A DNA stretch of 64,000 nt from Frankiales bacterium. GTDB taxonomy: Bacteria > Actinomycetota > Actinomycetes > Mycobacteriales > Geodermatophilaceae. The position numbers and the translations under genes were made by a program. Below, piece after piece: positions 52,289 through 61,328 of this stretch; the first letter of the stretch is position 1, and every line of letters starts with the position of its first letter. The DNA is taken from NCBI GenBank assembly GCA_025465155.1, contig JAODNJ010000212.1, positions 1 to 64,000 of the forward strand, given 5' to 3'. The notes under the pieces are model-generated. The model was not told where the DNA came from, did not search any database, and saw only the letters and a program-made list of their open reading frames with translations.

Positions 52289-54347
52289 GGCGGTCTCCTT
52301 CTCGGGTTCCGGTGCGCAGGATCACGCAATCGACGGCCATCCCGCCGGGGTGAGCGGCCGAGATCCGTAGGGGGTTGATCTCCAGGACCGAGGCGTCGGG
52401 GATCGCCACCGCGAGCTCACCGAGCCGCTCGACGCTGGCGGCCACCTCGGGCGACTCGACCCCGAGACGGCAGAGGGCACGGCGAGCGGCGTCGCGTGGG
52501 AGCGGCACCGGCAGCTGGATGCGGAGCCGCTGGCCGGCTTCGACGTCACCCCCGCCGTAGGAGAGGATCATCGTCGGTCCGAACGCGTCGGCGAGGCGGA
52601 TGCCGACGAACAGCTCGGTCTCCGCGTCGGCGTACTGCTGGACGAGGACCGTCGCCCCCCGGAGGCCGGCGCTCCGGGCACCGTCGACGAGCGCCTCGAA
52701 GCGGTCGCGCGCGTCCTGCTCGTTCCGGATGCCGACGGCGACCAGGCCGAGACGGGCACGGTGCAGGAGGCCAGGAGCGTCCGCCTTCATCACCACGGGC
52801 CAGCCCAGCGCGCGAGCCGCCGCTGCGGCGTCGTCGGCGTTTGCCACGACGCGCGTCAGCGGGACCCCGAGTCCCGCCGCACGCAGGAGGGTCTCGGCCT
52901 CGGGCCAGGGCAGGACGTCGAGCGTCGCATCGGCCGGCGTCGCGTCGTCCGCCGCAGACGACCCCGAGTCCTCGGGCGGCGGGCCGAAGGCGTGCGCGAG
53001 GCTCCGTACGGCGCTCCTGGGCTCCTCGACCATCACCAAGTTGGGCGGCAGGGGGCGATCCCAGCCGGCCGGGCGGCGGCCGATCACGACGACGGGGTGG
53101 GTCAGGGCGGCGGCACCGTCTGCGATGACGCCCAGTACCTCGGCGCCGACACGATCCATCGCCGTGACATGCCCGGTGAAGAGGACCGTCGCACCGATCT
53201 CCGGGTCGGCGCCGGCGCGCAGCAGCTCGGCGATCGATGTCGTGTCCCGCAGGGCGGCAGGCCCGAAGTCCGCGGGGTTGGCCCCTTCGGGTTTGTCCGG
53301 GTCGAGCCGGGCGAGATGCAGGCCCCGATCGGCGAGCTGGTCGACGATGAGCGCGTTCATGCCTCCGGAGAAGGAGCCCAGCAGGACTCGTCTCGGCCGG
53401 TCGGCGACCAGGCGGCGGGGCACCGTGAGCGCGTCGAGGAACGCGCTCTCGTCGGAAGCGCAGGTGGCGCCCGCGGCCTCCACGACTGTCCGGAAAGCCC
53501 CGGCGGTGCCGCCGACGGCGCCTGTGTGGGAGGCGCTGATGGCGCGGCCCTCCACCGACCTCCCGACCTGGAGCGCCACCACGTCGACGCCTGCGGCGTG
53601 CGCCGCGGCCACGGATTCCCGGAAGCGTCGCCAATCAGGAGTCCCCTCGAGCACCAGCCCGACGCGTTCGGCTCGCTGGGAGACGAGGAACGACAGGCAC
53701 TCCGCGGCATCGACGTCGATCTCGTTCCCGGTGTCCACCACGTAGCCGAGCTCGACGCCGCGGTCCATCAGCAACGTGCCGCCGAGGTAGGCCAACATCG
53801 CTCCGCTCTGGCTGAGCAGGCTGACCCGCGGACCGCCCGAACCCGTGCCGAGCCGGCGGGAGCCCGGCCCGACATCACCTGCGAAGGTCGCGAAGAGTTC
53901 AGCGCCGTAGTTGCGGAAGCCCGAGCTGTTCGGGCCCAGCACTCGGGTTCCCGACGACCGGGCATAGGCAGCCACGACGGCCTCGAACGCCCGCCGCTCC
54001 GACGCGTTTCCCGCAGCCTCCGCCAGGACGACGACACCACCGAGGTCGGGCGCAAGTGGTCCCCGACCGAGGAGCTCGGCGGCTACTCCGGCGGGGACGG
54101 CCAGGACCGCGACGTCAATGCCGTCGGGCACATGGGCCGGCTCGGCCACCCACGTGACCCCGGCGGCGTCGGCGCCGTCGGCCGCGGCCTTGGGGTTGAC
54201 GCAGAAGAGCGGCCCCGGGAACCGTCCCTTGAGGTTGGCCAGGACCTTGCCGCCGAGCTTGTCCGGGTCGCGACTGGCGCCGACGATCGCGATCGAGCGC
54301 GGGTTCAGCATTCGCGTGACCGGAGCGCGGTCGGCCGACATCGGCAC
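52278..54347 (-). CDS. ADP-forming acyl-CoA synthetase (acetate-CoA ligase family)
   Basis: 689 residues. CoA-binding domain (PRSIAIVGASRDPDKLGGKV, ~15-130), succinyl-CoA-ligase-like domains (GPRVSLLSQSGAMLAYLG; phospho-His candidate in AISASHTGAVGG at ~275) and a C-terminal ATP-grasp domain (from ~465, with PVVMKADAPGLLHRA). It makes an acyl-CoA from acid, CoA and ATP, or the reverse. Start GTG 54347 behind AGGAGG. First gene of the operon running to 49709, with site C in front. Confidence 0.88.
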   Translation of the reverse strand: MPMSADRAPVTRMLNPRSIAIVGASRDPDKLGGKVLANLKGRFPGPLFCVNPKAAADGADAAGVTWVAEPAHVPDGIDVAVLAVPAGVAAELLGRGPLAPDLGGVVVLAEAAGNASERRAFEAVVAAYARSSGTRVLGPNSSGFRNYGAELFATFAGDVGPGSRRLGTGSGGPRVSLLSQSGAMLAYLGGTLLMDRGVELGYVVDTGNEIDVDAAECLSFLVSQRAERVGLVLEGTPDWRRFRESVAAAHAAGVDVVALQVGRSVEGRAISASHTGAVGGTAGAFRTVVEAAGATCASDESAFLDALTVPRRLVADRPRRVLLGSFSGGMNALIVDQLADRGLHLARLDPDKPEGANPADFGPAALRDTTSIAELLRAGADPEIGATVLFTGHVTAMDRVGAEVLGVIADGAAALTHPVVVIGRRPAGWDRPLPPNLVMVEEPRSAVRSLAHAFGPPPEDSGSSAADDATPADATLDVLPWPEAETLLRAAGLGVPLTRVVANADDAAAAARALGWPVVMKADAPGLLHRARLGLVAVGIRNEQDARDRFEALVDGARSAGLRGATVLVQQYADAETELFVGIRLADAFGPTMILSYGGGDVEAGQRLRIQLPVPLPRDAARRALCRLGVESPEVAASVERLGELAVAIPDASVLEINPLRISAAHPGGMAVDCVILRTGTREGDRHAP

Positions 54348-54389
54348 CGCCGACCTCCTGCTCTCACGCCGGACGTCTCTCCGGGCAAC

Positions 54390-54414
54390 CTTCGTGGAAT
54401 ACTATTCCACGAAG
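54390..54414. promoter_or_regulatory. 25-bp perfect interrupted palindrome, operator site C
   Basis: Left arm CTTCGTGGAATA (54390-54401), centre C, right arm TATTCCACGAAG (54403-54414): all 12 pairs match. It lies between the divergent ADP-forming synthetase and thiolase operons and contains GTGGA-N7-TCCAC. The strongest of the three similar sites; size fits a TetR-family dimer. Confidence 0.75.
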
Positions 54415-54478
54415 AAGTAGGTTAGTGACGGCTCGCATACCGGTCAAGCGCGCCCAGACTCGACAAGGCGGGTGTGAC

Positions 54479-55624
54479 ATGGGAGTTCCGGTCGTCGTCG
54501 ACGCAGCGCGCACCCCTTTCGGCAAGCGCGGAGGCGACCTCGCCGGGCTGCATCCTGCGATCCTGCTCGCCAGCGCCCAGCGTGGGATCCTGGACAGGCT
54601 GGGGCTCGATCCCGCGCTGGTGGAGCAGGTGATCGGCGGCTGCGTCACGCAGGCGGGCGAGCAGTCGGCGAGCGTCACGCGCAACGCCTGGCTGCACGCC
54701 GGCCTCCCCGCGGCGGCGGGAGCGACCACGATCGACTCGCAGTGCAGCTCGGCCCAGCAGTCACTGCACCTCATCACCGCCCTGGTCGCCGCCGACGTGA
54801 TCTCGGCCGGCATGGCCTGCGGCGTGGAGTCCATGTCGCGCGTGCCCCTGTACGGCAACATCACCGAGGCGACCGGCCGGCCGCGGCCCCCGTACCTCTC
54901 CTTCACGGCACCTACCCAGTTCGAGGCGGCCGACCGGATCGCCGAGCTGCGCGGCCTGAGCCGTGAGGACATCGACGCGTTCGGCCTGCGCTCTCAGCAG
55001 CGCGCCGCGCACGCGTGGGACGCCGGCCACCTCGACCGGCAGATCATTCCCGTGACGGTCACCGACGAAGACGGCGACGAGCGCGTCGTGCGGCGCGACC
55101 AGGGGCTCCGCGAGACCGGCATGGAGGCACTCGCCGCCCTGAAACCGGTGCGCGGGGGCGGTCTCCACACCGCCGGGACCTCGTCCCAGATCACCGACGG
55201 CGCCAGCGTGGCCGTCGTGATGGACGAACGGCTCGCGCTGGCCCAGGGGCTTCGTCCGCGGGCCCGGATCCGCACCCAAGGGCTCGTGGGGGGCGACCAG
55301 TACTACCTGCTGGACGGCCCGGTGCAGGCGACGGCGCACGTGCTCGACCGCGCCGGCATGAAGCCCGGTGACATCGACGTCTGGGAGGTCAACGAGGCCT
55401 TCGCCTCGGTCCCGCTCTCGCTCATGCAGGTGTACGACGTCGACCCCGGCCGCTTGAACGTCAACGGCGGCGCGATCGCCATCGGCCACCCGATCGGCGC
55501 CAGCGGCCTTCGGCTGATCGCGACCGCGCTCGACGAGCTCGAGCGGACCGACGGTCAGACCGCGTTGGTGTCGGTGTGCGCCGGTGGAGGCCTCGCCAGC
55601 GGTGCCGTGCTGGAGAGGATCTGA
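54479..55624 (+). CDS. Thiolase (acetyl-CoA acyltransferase)
   Basis: 381 residues, true thiolase. Nucleophilic Cys in DSQCSSAQQS (~89), His in NGGAIAIGHPIGASG and second Cys in SVCAGGG. Cleaves a 3-ketoacyl-CoA with free CoA. ATG 54479 chosen because the family N-terminus (VVVDAARTPFGKRGG) begins here; the 18 upstream codons are not conserved-looking. Operon with the SDR gene 8 bp downstream. Confidence 0.9.
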   Translation: MGVPVVVDAARTPFGKRGGDLAGLHPAILLASAQRGILDRLGLDPALVEQVIGGCVTQAGEQSASVTRNAWLHAGLPAAAGATTIDSQCSSAQQSLHLITALVAADVISAGMACGVESMSRVPLYGNITEATGRPRPPYLSFTAPTQFEAADRIAELRGLSREDIDAFGLRSQQRAAHAWDAGHLDRQIIPVTVTDEDGDERVVRRDQGLRETGMEALAALKPVRGGGLHTAGTSSQITDGASVAVVMDERLALAQGLRPRARIRTQGLVGGDQYYLLDGPVQATAHVLDRAGMKPGDIDVWEVNEAFASVPLSLMQVYDVDPGRLNVNGGAIAIGHPIGASGLRLIATALDELERTDGQTALVSVCAGGGLASGAVLERI

Positions 55625-55632
55625 GGACGACG

Positions 55633-56541
55633 ATGTCGAACGAATCGCTGGCCGGTCTCGTCGCCGTCGTCACCGGCGCTGGAGACGGGTTGGGACGCGC
55701 GGAGGCGCTGGCCCTGGCCGAGGCGGGGGCGAACGTGGTAGTCAACGACGTCGGCAACCGCGCGCACGAGGTGGTCGAGGAGGTCCGTACGCGCGGACGT
55801 GAGGCGGTTGCCGTCGTGGCCGACATCGGGGACTGGCCCACGGGCGACATGCTGGTCGAGGCCGCGACCAGGGCCTTCGGCCGCCTCGACATCGTGGTCA
55901 ACAACGCCGGCGTCCTCCGCGACATGATGCTCTTCAACCTGACCGAATCCGCATGGGACGAGGTGCTGCGTGTGCACCTCCGGGGGCACGCGTCGGTCTC
56001 GAGGGCGGCCGGCGCCCACTGGCGCGCCCGGTCGAAGTCGACGGGCGAGCCGGTGTACGGACGACTCGTCAACACCTCCTCGGAGGCCGGGCTCTACGGA
56101 GGCGCGGGCCAGCCGAACTATTCCGCCGCCAAGGCGGGCATCACCGCACTGACCCTCTCGGCCGCCCGCGGCCTCGCGCGGTACGGCGTCAAGGCCAACG
56201 TCATCTGCCCCCGAGCGCGGACCGCAATGACGGCGCCCGTGTTCGGTGAGGCCCCGCCCGTTGACGCTCCCGACCTGCTGGCCCCGGAGCGGGTCGGGAC
56301 GTTCGTCGCCTTCCTTGCCTCACCCGCCGCCGAGGACGTCACCGGCCAGGTCTTCGTCGTCTACGGCAAGACGATCGGACTGGTAGGGGCACCCCAGCTC
56401 GAGCAGACCTTCCGCACCACCGGGGACGCCTTCACGCTCGACGAGCTGAGCGCCGTCGTGACGCCGTACTTCGAGGGGCGCGACGCCGGCCGCGGCTTCG
56501 CCGCCGATGGCCTGCGAGTGCTCGAGCGACTCAGCCGCTGA
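55633..56541 (+). CDS. Short-chain dehydrogenase (17beta-HSD4/MFE-2-like N-terminal domain)
   Basis: 302 residues. TGAGDGLGRAEALALAEAGA, NNAGVLRDMMLFNLTE, catalytic Y-x3-K in PNYSAAKAG. The RDMML segment and the ~45-residue C-terminal extension are typical of hydroxyacyl-CoA dehydrogenases of the multifunctional-enzyme type, here without hydratase domain. Probably oxidises 3-hydroxyacyl-CoA for the thiolase. Its end overlaps the convergent hydrolase gene by 11 bp. Confidence 0.88.
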   Translation: MSNESLAGLVAVVTGAGDGLGRAEALALAEAGANVVVNDVGNRAHEVVEEVRTRGREAVAVVADIGDWPTGDMLVEAATRAFGRLDIVVNNAGVLRDMMLFNLTESAWDEVLRVHLRGHASVSRAAGAHWRARSKSTGEPVYGRLVNTSSEAGLYGGAGQPNYSAAKAGITALTLSAARGLARYGVKANVICPRARTAMTAPVFGEAPPVDAPDLLAPERVGTFVAFLASPAAEDVTGQVFVVYGKTIGLVGAPQLEQTFRTTGDAFTLDELSAVVTPYFEGRDAGRGFAADGLRVLERLSR

Positions 56542-57472
56542 GGGCGGCGCGGAGCACCGCGACCTCCTCGGCCATCTCGCGCCGCGTCACGGGGGCGTCG
56601 CCGATGTTCGAGGAGCCGTGGTAGGTGCCCGGGAACAGGTGGAGCTCGACGCTGACACCCGCAGCCGCGAGAGCCACTGCGTAGGCGACGCCCTCGTCGC
56701 GCAGCGGGTCGAACTCCATCACGTTGATGTAGGCGGGCGGCAGGCCCCTCAGGTCTTCGGCACGGGCAGGAGCAGCGTACGGCGACACGGCGGCCGTTCC
56801 GGGCACGCCGGTGCCGACGTAGGCGTCCCAGCTGAGCTGCGCCTTGGCGCTGTCCCACACCGGCGTGTCGCCGAAGCGACGCATGCTCTCGGTCTCGAGC
56901 CGGTCGTCGAGCTCGGGAATGGAGAGGAATTGGAAGCAGAGCCGCGGACCGCCGTGGTCGCGGACGTGCAGCGCGGTGGCGGCGGCCAGTCCGGCGCCCG
57001 CGCTGATGCCGTGGATGGCGAGCCGGTCCCGGTCGATGCCGAGTTCGTCGAGGTGGCCGCCCACCCATGCCAGTGCGGCGAGGACGTCGTGGAGTGCCGC
57101 CGGGTACTGATGCTCGGGGGCCAGCCGGTAGTCGACCGAGATCGTCACCGCCGCCAGCTCCCGCGCCAGGCGGCAGAGCCGCGCATGGCTGTTCTCGAGG
57201 TCGCCCAGGACGAACCCGCCGCCGTGCACGTGGAAGAGGCCGGCGCACGACGTCTCCATCCGATCCGGTCGCACGATCCGGATGCCGACGTCGGGATCAC
57301 CCGGCCAACCCGGCACCGTACGTTCCTCGACGACCAGTCCCGTGGTGTCCGCACCGTTGGTCGTGAACGCCTCCCGCATGACCGCGCGCGTCGTCGTCAG
57401 ATCGGTGAGGTCCAACGGTTGGAGCGTCGGGACGACGGCGGCCAACTCCGGTGCGAACCGGTAGTCGCTCAC
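56531..57472 (-). CDS. Alpha/beta hydrolase, hormone-sensitive lipase family
   Basis: 313 residues. HGGGF oxyanion motif (~84), nucleophile in GISAGAG (~156), acid in EFDPLRDEG and His in GTYHGS. Hydrolyses a carboxylic ester or lactone. GTG 57472 overlaps the DUF35 gene. Last gene of the long minus-strand operon entering from the right edge. Confidence 0.88.
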   Translation of the reverse strand: MSDYRFAPELAAVVPTLQPLDLTDLTTTRAVMREAFTTNGADTTGLVVEERTVPGWPGDPDVGIRIVRPDRMETSCAGLFHVHGGGFVLGDLENSHARLCRLARELAAVTISVDYRLAPEHQYPAALHDVLAALAWVGGHLDELGIDRDRLAIHGISAGAGLAAATALHVRDHGGPRLCFQFLSIPELDDRLETESMRRFGDTPVWDSAKAQLSWDAYVGTGVPGTAAVSPYAAPARAEDLRGLPPAYINVMEFDPLRDEGVAYAVALAAAGVSVELHLFPGTYHGSSNIGDAPVTRREMAEEVAVLRAALSG

Positions 57473-57897
57473 CGGGACCCGTCCGCGGTGAACTTCAGCA
57501 GGGTCACGTCCGTGCCCGGCACGTCGTCGAAGACGGCCGTGAGCGGCATGCCGATCCGCACCTCCTCGACCGCGACGCCCACCAGCTCGGTGGTCACCCT
57601 CGGGCCCTCAGCGAGCTCGACGACGGCGAGGAACTGCGGAAGCGAGTCGGCCCACGGCGGCGCCGTGGGCCGGTGTGCGATCGAGAACGTGTAGAGCGTC
57701 GCGTCGCCCGACGCCTCCCGCCACTCGAGGTCGTCGGCGAGGCTGCCGGGCGCCAGCGACCGCGGATAGAAGACCCACTGGTCGGTCGACGGCGAGTACT
57801 GCAGGCGGAGTCGGTGCTCCCGCAGTCCGTCCCAGAAGGGGCGGCTGACGTCGGTGGCCAGCGGCAGCGGCTTCGGCGGCGTCAGGCCGGTGCTCAT
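57469..57897 (-). CDS. DUF35/OB-fold protein without the zinc-ribbon cysteines
   Basis: 142 residues. Layout of DUF35: N-terminal helix PFWDGLREHRLRLQ, ribbon region YSPSTDQWVFYPR, then OB-fold (SGDATLYTFSIAH to the end). The four ribbon cysteines are replaced. It overlaps the thiolase-like gene (ATGA), so it is probably that protein's partner, as DUF35 is for Ltp2. Confidence 0.82.
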   Translation of the reverse strand: MSTGLTPPKPLPLATDVSRPFWDGLREHRLRLQYSPSTDQWVFYPRSLAPGSLADDLEWREASGDATLYTFSIAHRPTAPPWADSLPQFLAVVELAEGPRVTTELVGVAVEEVRIGMPLTAVFDDVPGTDVTLLKFTADGSR

Positions 57898-59093
57898 CGG
57901 GCCCCCTCCAGGACCAGCGCGACCTGCTCGCTCATGATGCCTCCGTTGCCGGAGACGAACGCCCTGTCGCAGTCCGGCACCTGCGCACCGCCGGCGCGAC
58001 CCATGATCTGCCTCGTCGCATCGCACACGTGCGACATGCCGCCCGCCCGGGTGGGCTGGCCGAACGAGAGCTGGCCGCCGTGGGTGTTGCAGGGGAAGTC
58101 GCCACGGTAGGTGAGGTCGTGGTCGCGGACGAACTGGGCGCCCGTGCCCTTCTCGCAGAAGCCGGCGTCCTCCAGCGTCATGAGCACCGTGATGGTGTAG
58201 CAGTCGTAGACCGACACCATGTCGATGTCGCCGCGTGCCAGCCCGGCCATCGCGAACGCCTGGTCGGCGGCCGGCCCGATCGGCGTCCGGATCAGGTCCT
58301 GCGCGTAGGTCGGCGTCTTGTACGCCAGCCGCTCGCCGAATCCGGTGATACGCACCGGGCGATGGCGCGACCGGGCGGCGACGTCGGCGCCGGCCACGAC
58401 CACCGCGGCGCCCCCGGACACCGGCATCACGATCTCGAGCATGTGGATGGGGTCGGCAATCATCGGGCTCGCGAGCACGTCGTCCACCGTCAGCGGCGTG
58501 TCGTGGAAGTACGCCGGCGGGTAGGCATTGGCATTGGCGCGCTGGTCGGCCGCGATCTTCGCGAGGGCCCAGGCGTCGTACCCGAACTCATGGGCGTAGC
58601 GCTGCGCGATCTGGGCGTACGGCGCGTTCTGCGCGAGGTTGCCGTACGGGATCTCGAACTCCGCCTGGGGAGAGCCGTACCGGTCGCTCGACGAGCCGAC
58701 ATAGCCTCGGGGCAGCGTTCCGCGGGGGTCGGGCGGTGTCGGCGAGGCCGGGAGTGCGCATACCACGACATCGGCGATGCCGAGCTCGATCGCCACCGCG
58801 GCGCGCCAGATCATGCCGGCGGCGGTGGCACCGCCGAGATCGACGAACTCGGCGAAGTTCACTGGGATCCCCAGATACTCGGCCACCGTGGCCGGGGCAA
58901 ACATCTCGGTCTCGAAGACGCTCGAGGTCACGATGCCGTTCACGATGCGGGGGTCGACGCCGGCGTCGTCGAGGGCGGCCTTCGCCAGCCGCGCCCACTG
59001 GTCGATCGCGGGCGTGGGCGATGCGGTGGGACGACGTTCCGGGCGCCACTCTGCGAACCCGATGATGCTCGCCGCACCGCTCAACCCGGCCAC
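57894..59093 (-). CDS. SCP-x/Ltp2-like thiolase-fold protein, second
   Basis: 399 residues. Thiolase fold with VYDCYTITVLMTLEDAGFC and FPCNTHGGQLSFGQPTRAGG typical of the lipid-transfer/aldolase group; C-terminal VSGNGGIMSEQVALVLE lacks the usual cysteine, and the N-terminal nucleophile region reads FVDLGGATAAGMIW without Cys. Retro-aldol cleavage with the neighbouring DUF35 protein is more likely than thiolysis. GTG 59093 lies 1 bp after the MaoC stop. Confidence 0.84.
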   Translation of the reverse strand: MAGLSGAASIIGFAEWRPERRPTASPTPAIDQWARLAKAALDDAGVDPRIVNGIVTSSVFETEMFAPATVAEYLGIPVNFAEFVDLGGATAAGMIWRAAVAIELGIADVVVCALPASPTPPDPRGTLPRGYVGSSSDRYGSPQAEFEIPYGNLAQNAPYAQIAQRYAHEFGYDAWALAKIAADQRANANAYPPAYFHDTPLTVDDVLASPMIADPIHMLEIVMPVSGGAAVVVAGADVAARSRHRPVRITGFGERLAYKTPTYAQDLIRTPIGPAADQAFAMAGLARGDIDMVSVYDCYTITVLMTLEDAGFCEKGTGAQFVRDHDLTYRGDFPCNTHGGQLSFGQPTRAGGMSHVCDATRQIMGRAGGAQVPDCDRAFVSGNGGIMSEQVALVLEGAR

Positions 59094-59094
59094 C

Positions 59095-59547
59095 TCAGGC
59101 TCCCGTTCCGACCGGGGCTCGACGCGGGAGGCTCACGGTGGCGGTCGCGGGGATGAGCAGGACGCCTTCGCCCTTCTCCTCGGTCAGCTCGACGTCGACC
59201 AGGCAGCGGCCGTCCTCCTCTCGCTTGGCCACGACGGTGCCCTGGATGCGGAGTTCCTCACCCGGGTAGGCGCTGGCCCGGTTCTGCAGGCTCAGCGACA
59301 CGAGTCGGCCATCGGGACTCACCCAGTCGGTGAGCGTGCGGGCGATGACCGCGACCTGGAGGGGGCCCTGGACGACGACGTCGGGATGCCCCTCGACGCC
59401 GACCGCGAACGGGTGGTCGTAGTGGATCCGGTGCCCGTTGTAGGTGGCCGCACTGAAGAAGAACATCTGCAGCTGGCTGGGGGTCTCCGTGCCGGCGGGC
59501 ACCGCGTCACCGACGGTCACGTCCTCGAAGTGCACCTGATCGCTCAT
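59095..59547 (-). CDS. MaoC-like hydratase, C-terminal-type hotdog
   Basis: 150 residues. Hydratase motif ATYNGHRIHYDHPFAV (~34-49) with HPDVVVQGPLQ. Pairs naturally with the hotdog protein encoded just before it, giving a two-hotdog hydratase. AGGAG precedes the ATG. Confidence 0.84.
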   Translation of the reverse strand: MSDQVHFEDVTVGDAVPAGTETPSQLQMFFFSAATYNGHRIHYDHPFAVGVEGHPDVVVQGPLQVAVIARTLTDWVSPDGRLVSLSLQNRASAYPGEELRIQGTVVAKREEDGRCLVDVELTEEKGEGVLLIPATATVSLPRRAPVGTGA

Positions 59548-59554
59548 CCTGCTC

Positions 59555-60043
59555 CTATCGCGCGATCATCGAGTGGCTGCTGATCGCGACCACGGCGTCG
59601 TCCTGGTTGCGGTAGGTCGTCTCGAAGACCACGAGCACGAAGGCGCCCGACCGGCCCTCCTTCTCGGTCAGGTCCTTGAGCACGCCGTCCGCGGTCAGCA
59701 CGTCGCCGTCGTAGATGACCTCCACGAACGTCGTCTGCTCGCCGCCCGCCATTCGCTTCGGCGGCAGCGGGACGTCGAGAGCCGAAGGGCCGCCGGTGCC
59801 GTCGGGACGCAACTCGTCGAGCCGGACCGAGTCGTGCATGACGTGGCGCAGGAAGAGGGGCGGCATCACCAGCGTGCGGTAACCGTGCGCCTGCGCGTAG
59901 GCCTCGTCGAAGTAGAGCGGGTTGTGGTCGTTGACCGCCCGGGCCCAGCGCTGGAACTCCTTGCGGTATACGGTGCCGCGCAGCTGCGGGACCGTGCTGC
60001 CGACCATGGCCCTCGCCTCGGAAGTGAGCAGCGTGTCGCTCAT
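59555..60043 (-). CDS. MaoC-like hydratase, N-terminal-type hotdog
   Basis: 162 residues, FAS1-like dehydratase domain: FQRWARAVNDHNPLYFDEAYAQ is the active-site-like helix (~30-51), then LVMPPLFLRHVM. Together with 59095-59547 it should hydrate an enoyl-CoA. AGGAGAGG lies ahead of ATG 60043. Confidence 0.84.
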   Translation of the reverse strand: MSDTLLTSEARAMVGSTVPQLRGTVYRKEFQRWARAVNDHNPLYFDEAYAQAHGYRTLVMPPLFLRHVMHDSVRLDELRPDGTGGPSALDVPLPPKRMAGGEQTTFVEVIYDGDVLTADGVLKDLTEKEGRSGAFVLVVFETTYRNQDDAVVAISSHSMIAR

Positions 60044-60058
60044 CGACCTCTCCTCTTC

Positions 60059-61327
60059 TCAGCCGAACTGCCGGGTGCCGACCATGCCGCTCGCGATCAG
60101 CTCCTGGTAGCGCTCCTCGGAGTAGCCGAGGAGATCGCGGTACACGTAGGCGTTGTCCTCCCCGAAGCCCGGGACGGGGCGGCCCCAGGCCAGGTCGTAC
60201 GCGTCCACGCGCCAGGGATGCCCGAGGTAGCGGTGGGTGCCGATCGCGGGATGCGAGCGGGTGCGGAACCATTGCCTGCTCTCGAGGTGAGGGTCGGCCA
60301 GCAGCCGTGTCTCCGACATCACCTCGGACGCCGGCAGGCCCTCGGCCTGCAACACCGACATCACGGTGGCGGCGTCCTGGGTGCGGGTCCACGCCTCGAC
60401 GGCGCCCAGGAGCTCCGCGGAGCGCGAGGGCCAATCGTCGAACGCCAGGTCGTCCCGCCCGATGATCCGTGCCACCGCCTTCCACTCCGTGCCGTCCCGG
60501 ATCGAGACGACGACCCACCGGTCCTCGTCTCGGGTGGCCAGGACGCCCTGCAGCAGGAGCGGGTCGGATGTCCCGCGGATCGGAGGCACGCGGTCGTTGA
60601 CCTGGTAGTCGAGGATGTACTCGCCCATCTCGAGCAGCAGGTTCTCGGCCTGGGCGAACTCGATCATCTGCCCCCTCCCGGTGTGCTCGCGGTCCCACAG
60701 CGCTGCCATCGCAGCGAACGCGACACCCCCAGGCGCGGCCTCGTCCATGTGGTAGTTCTCGCCGGCGGTCGTGGGGTCCTCGCCCTCGTAGCCGTCCATG
60801 GCCGCGATGCCGACAAGGGAGTTGAAGTTCGGCCCGTAGCCGAGGTAGCTGCTCAGGGGACCGCTCATCCCCAGGGGCGGCATCCGGACCACGACGATGC
60901 GGTCGTTGCGGGCGGCCAGAGTCTGGTAGTCGAGACCCAGCTTCTCCATGACGCCGGGTGAGTTGTTCTCGATCACGAGGTCGGAGACCGCGACGAGGTC
61001 GAGGAAGGCCTCCTTCCCGGCCTCCTCCCCCAGCGACATGGTGACGCTCAGCTTGTTGCGCGCGTGCCAGTTGAATATGGCGCAGCGGTCGTAGGGCCGG
61101 TCGCCGGGGTCGCCGTCGGCGAACGTGCTCTGGTGGTAGCGGAACTTCCCCGCCGTCTCCCGCGAGATCTTGCTCGAGATGTTGCGGCTCGACCGATGCA
61201 CGTCCTCGACGCGGATCACCTCGGCCCCCAGGTCCCCCAGCAGGGCGGTGCCACCGGGGCCGGACCACACCACGGTCAGATCGATCACGCGGACGCCGGA
61301 GAGCGGCAGCGAGACGGCGTCGGTCAT
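60059..61327 (-). CDS. CaiB/BaiF CoA transferase, single domain
   Basis: 422 residues, usual length. LSGVRVIDLTVVWSGPGGTALLGDLGAEVIRVED at the start; NKLSVTMSLG; Asp candidate in NYHMDEAAPGGVAFAA. The gene next upstream codes for a second single-domain member, so the two may form a heterodimer. Role: CoA transfer to the pathway acid. Confidence 0.88.
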   Translation of the reverse strand: MTDAVSLPLSGVRVIDLTVVWSGPGGTALLGDLGAEVIRVEDVHRSSRNISSKISRETAGKFRYHQSTFADGDPGDRPYDRCAIFNWHARNKLSVTMSLGEEAGKEAFLDLVAVSDLVIENNSPGVMEKLGLDYQTLAARNDRIVVVRMPPLGMSGPLSSYLGYGPNFNSLVGIAAMDGYEGEDPTTAGENYHMDEAAPGGVAFAAMAALWDREHTGRGQMIEFAQAENLLLEMGEYILDYQVNDRVPPIRGTSDPLLLQGVLATRDEDRWVVVSIRDGTEWKAVARIIGRDDLAFDDWPSRSAELLGAVEAWTRTQDAATVMSVLQAEGLPASEVMSETRLLADPHLESRQWFRTRSHPAIGTHRYLGHPWRVDAYDLAWGRPVPGFGEDNAYVYRDLLGYSEERYQELIASGMVGTRQFG

Positions 61328-61328
61328 G

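Noticed and set aside
54390-54414. KstR or KstR2 (cholesterol regulator) operator
   Set aside because: The palindrome does not resemble the KstR or KstR2 motifs I know, so control by a different regulator is more likely.
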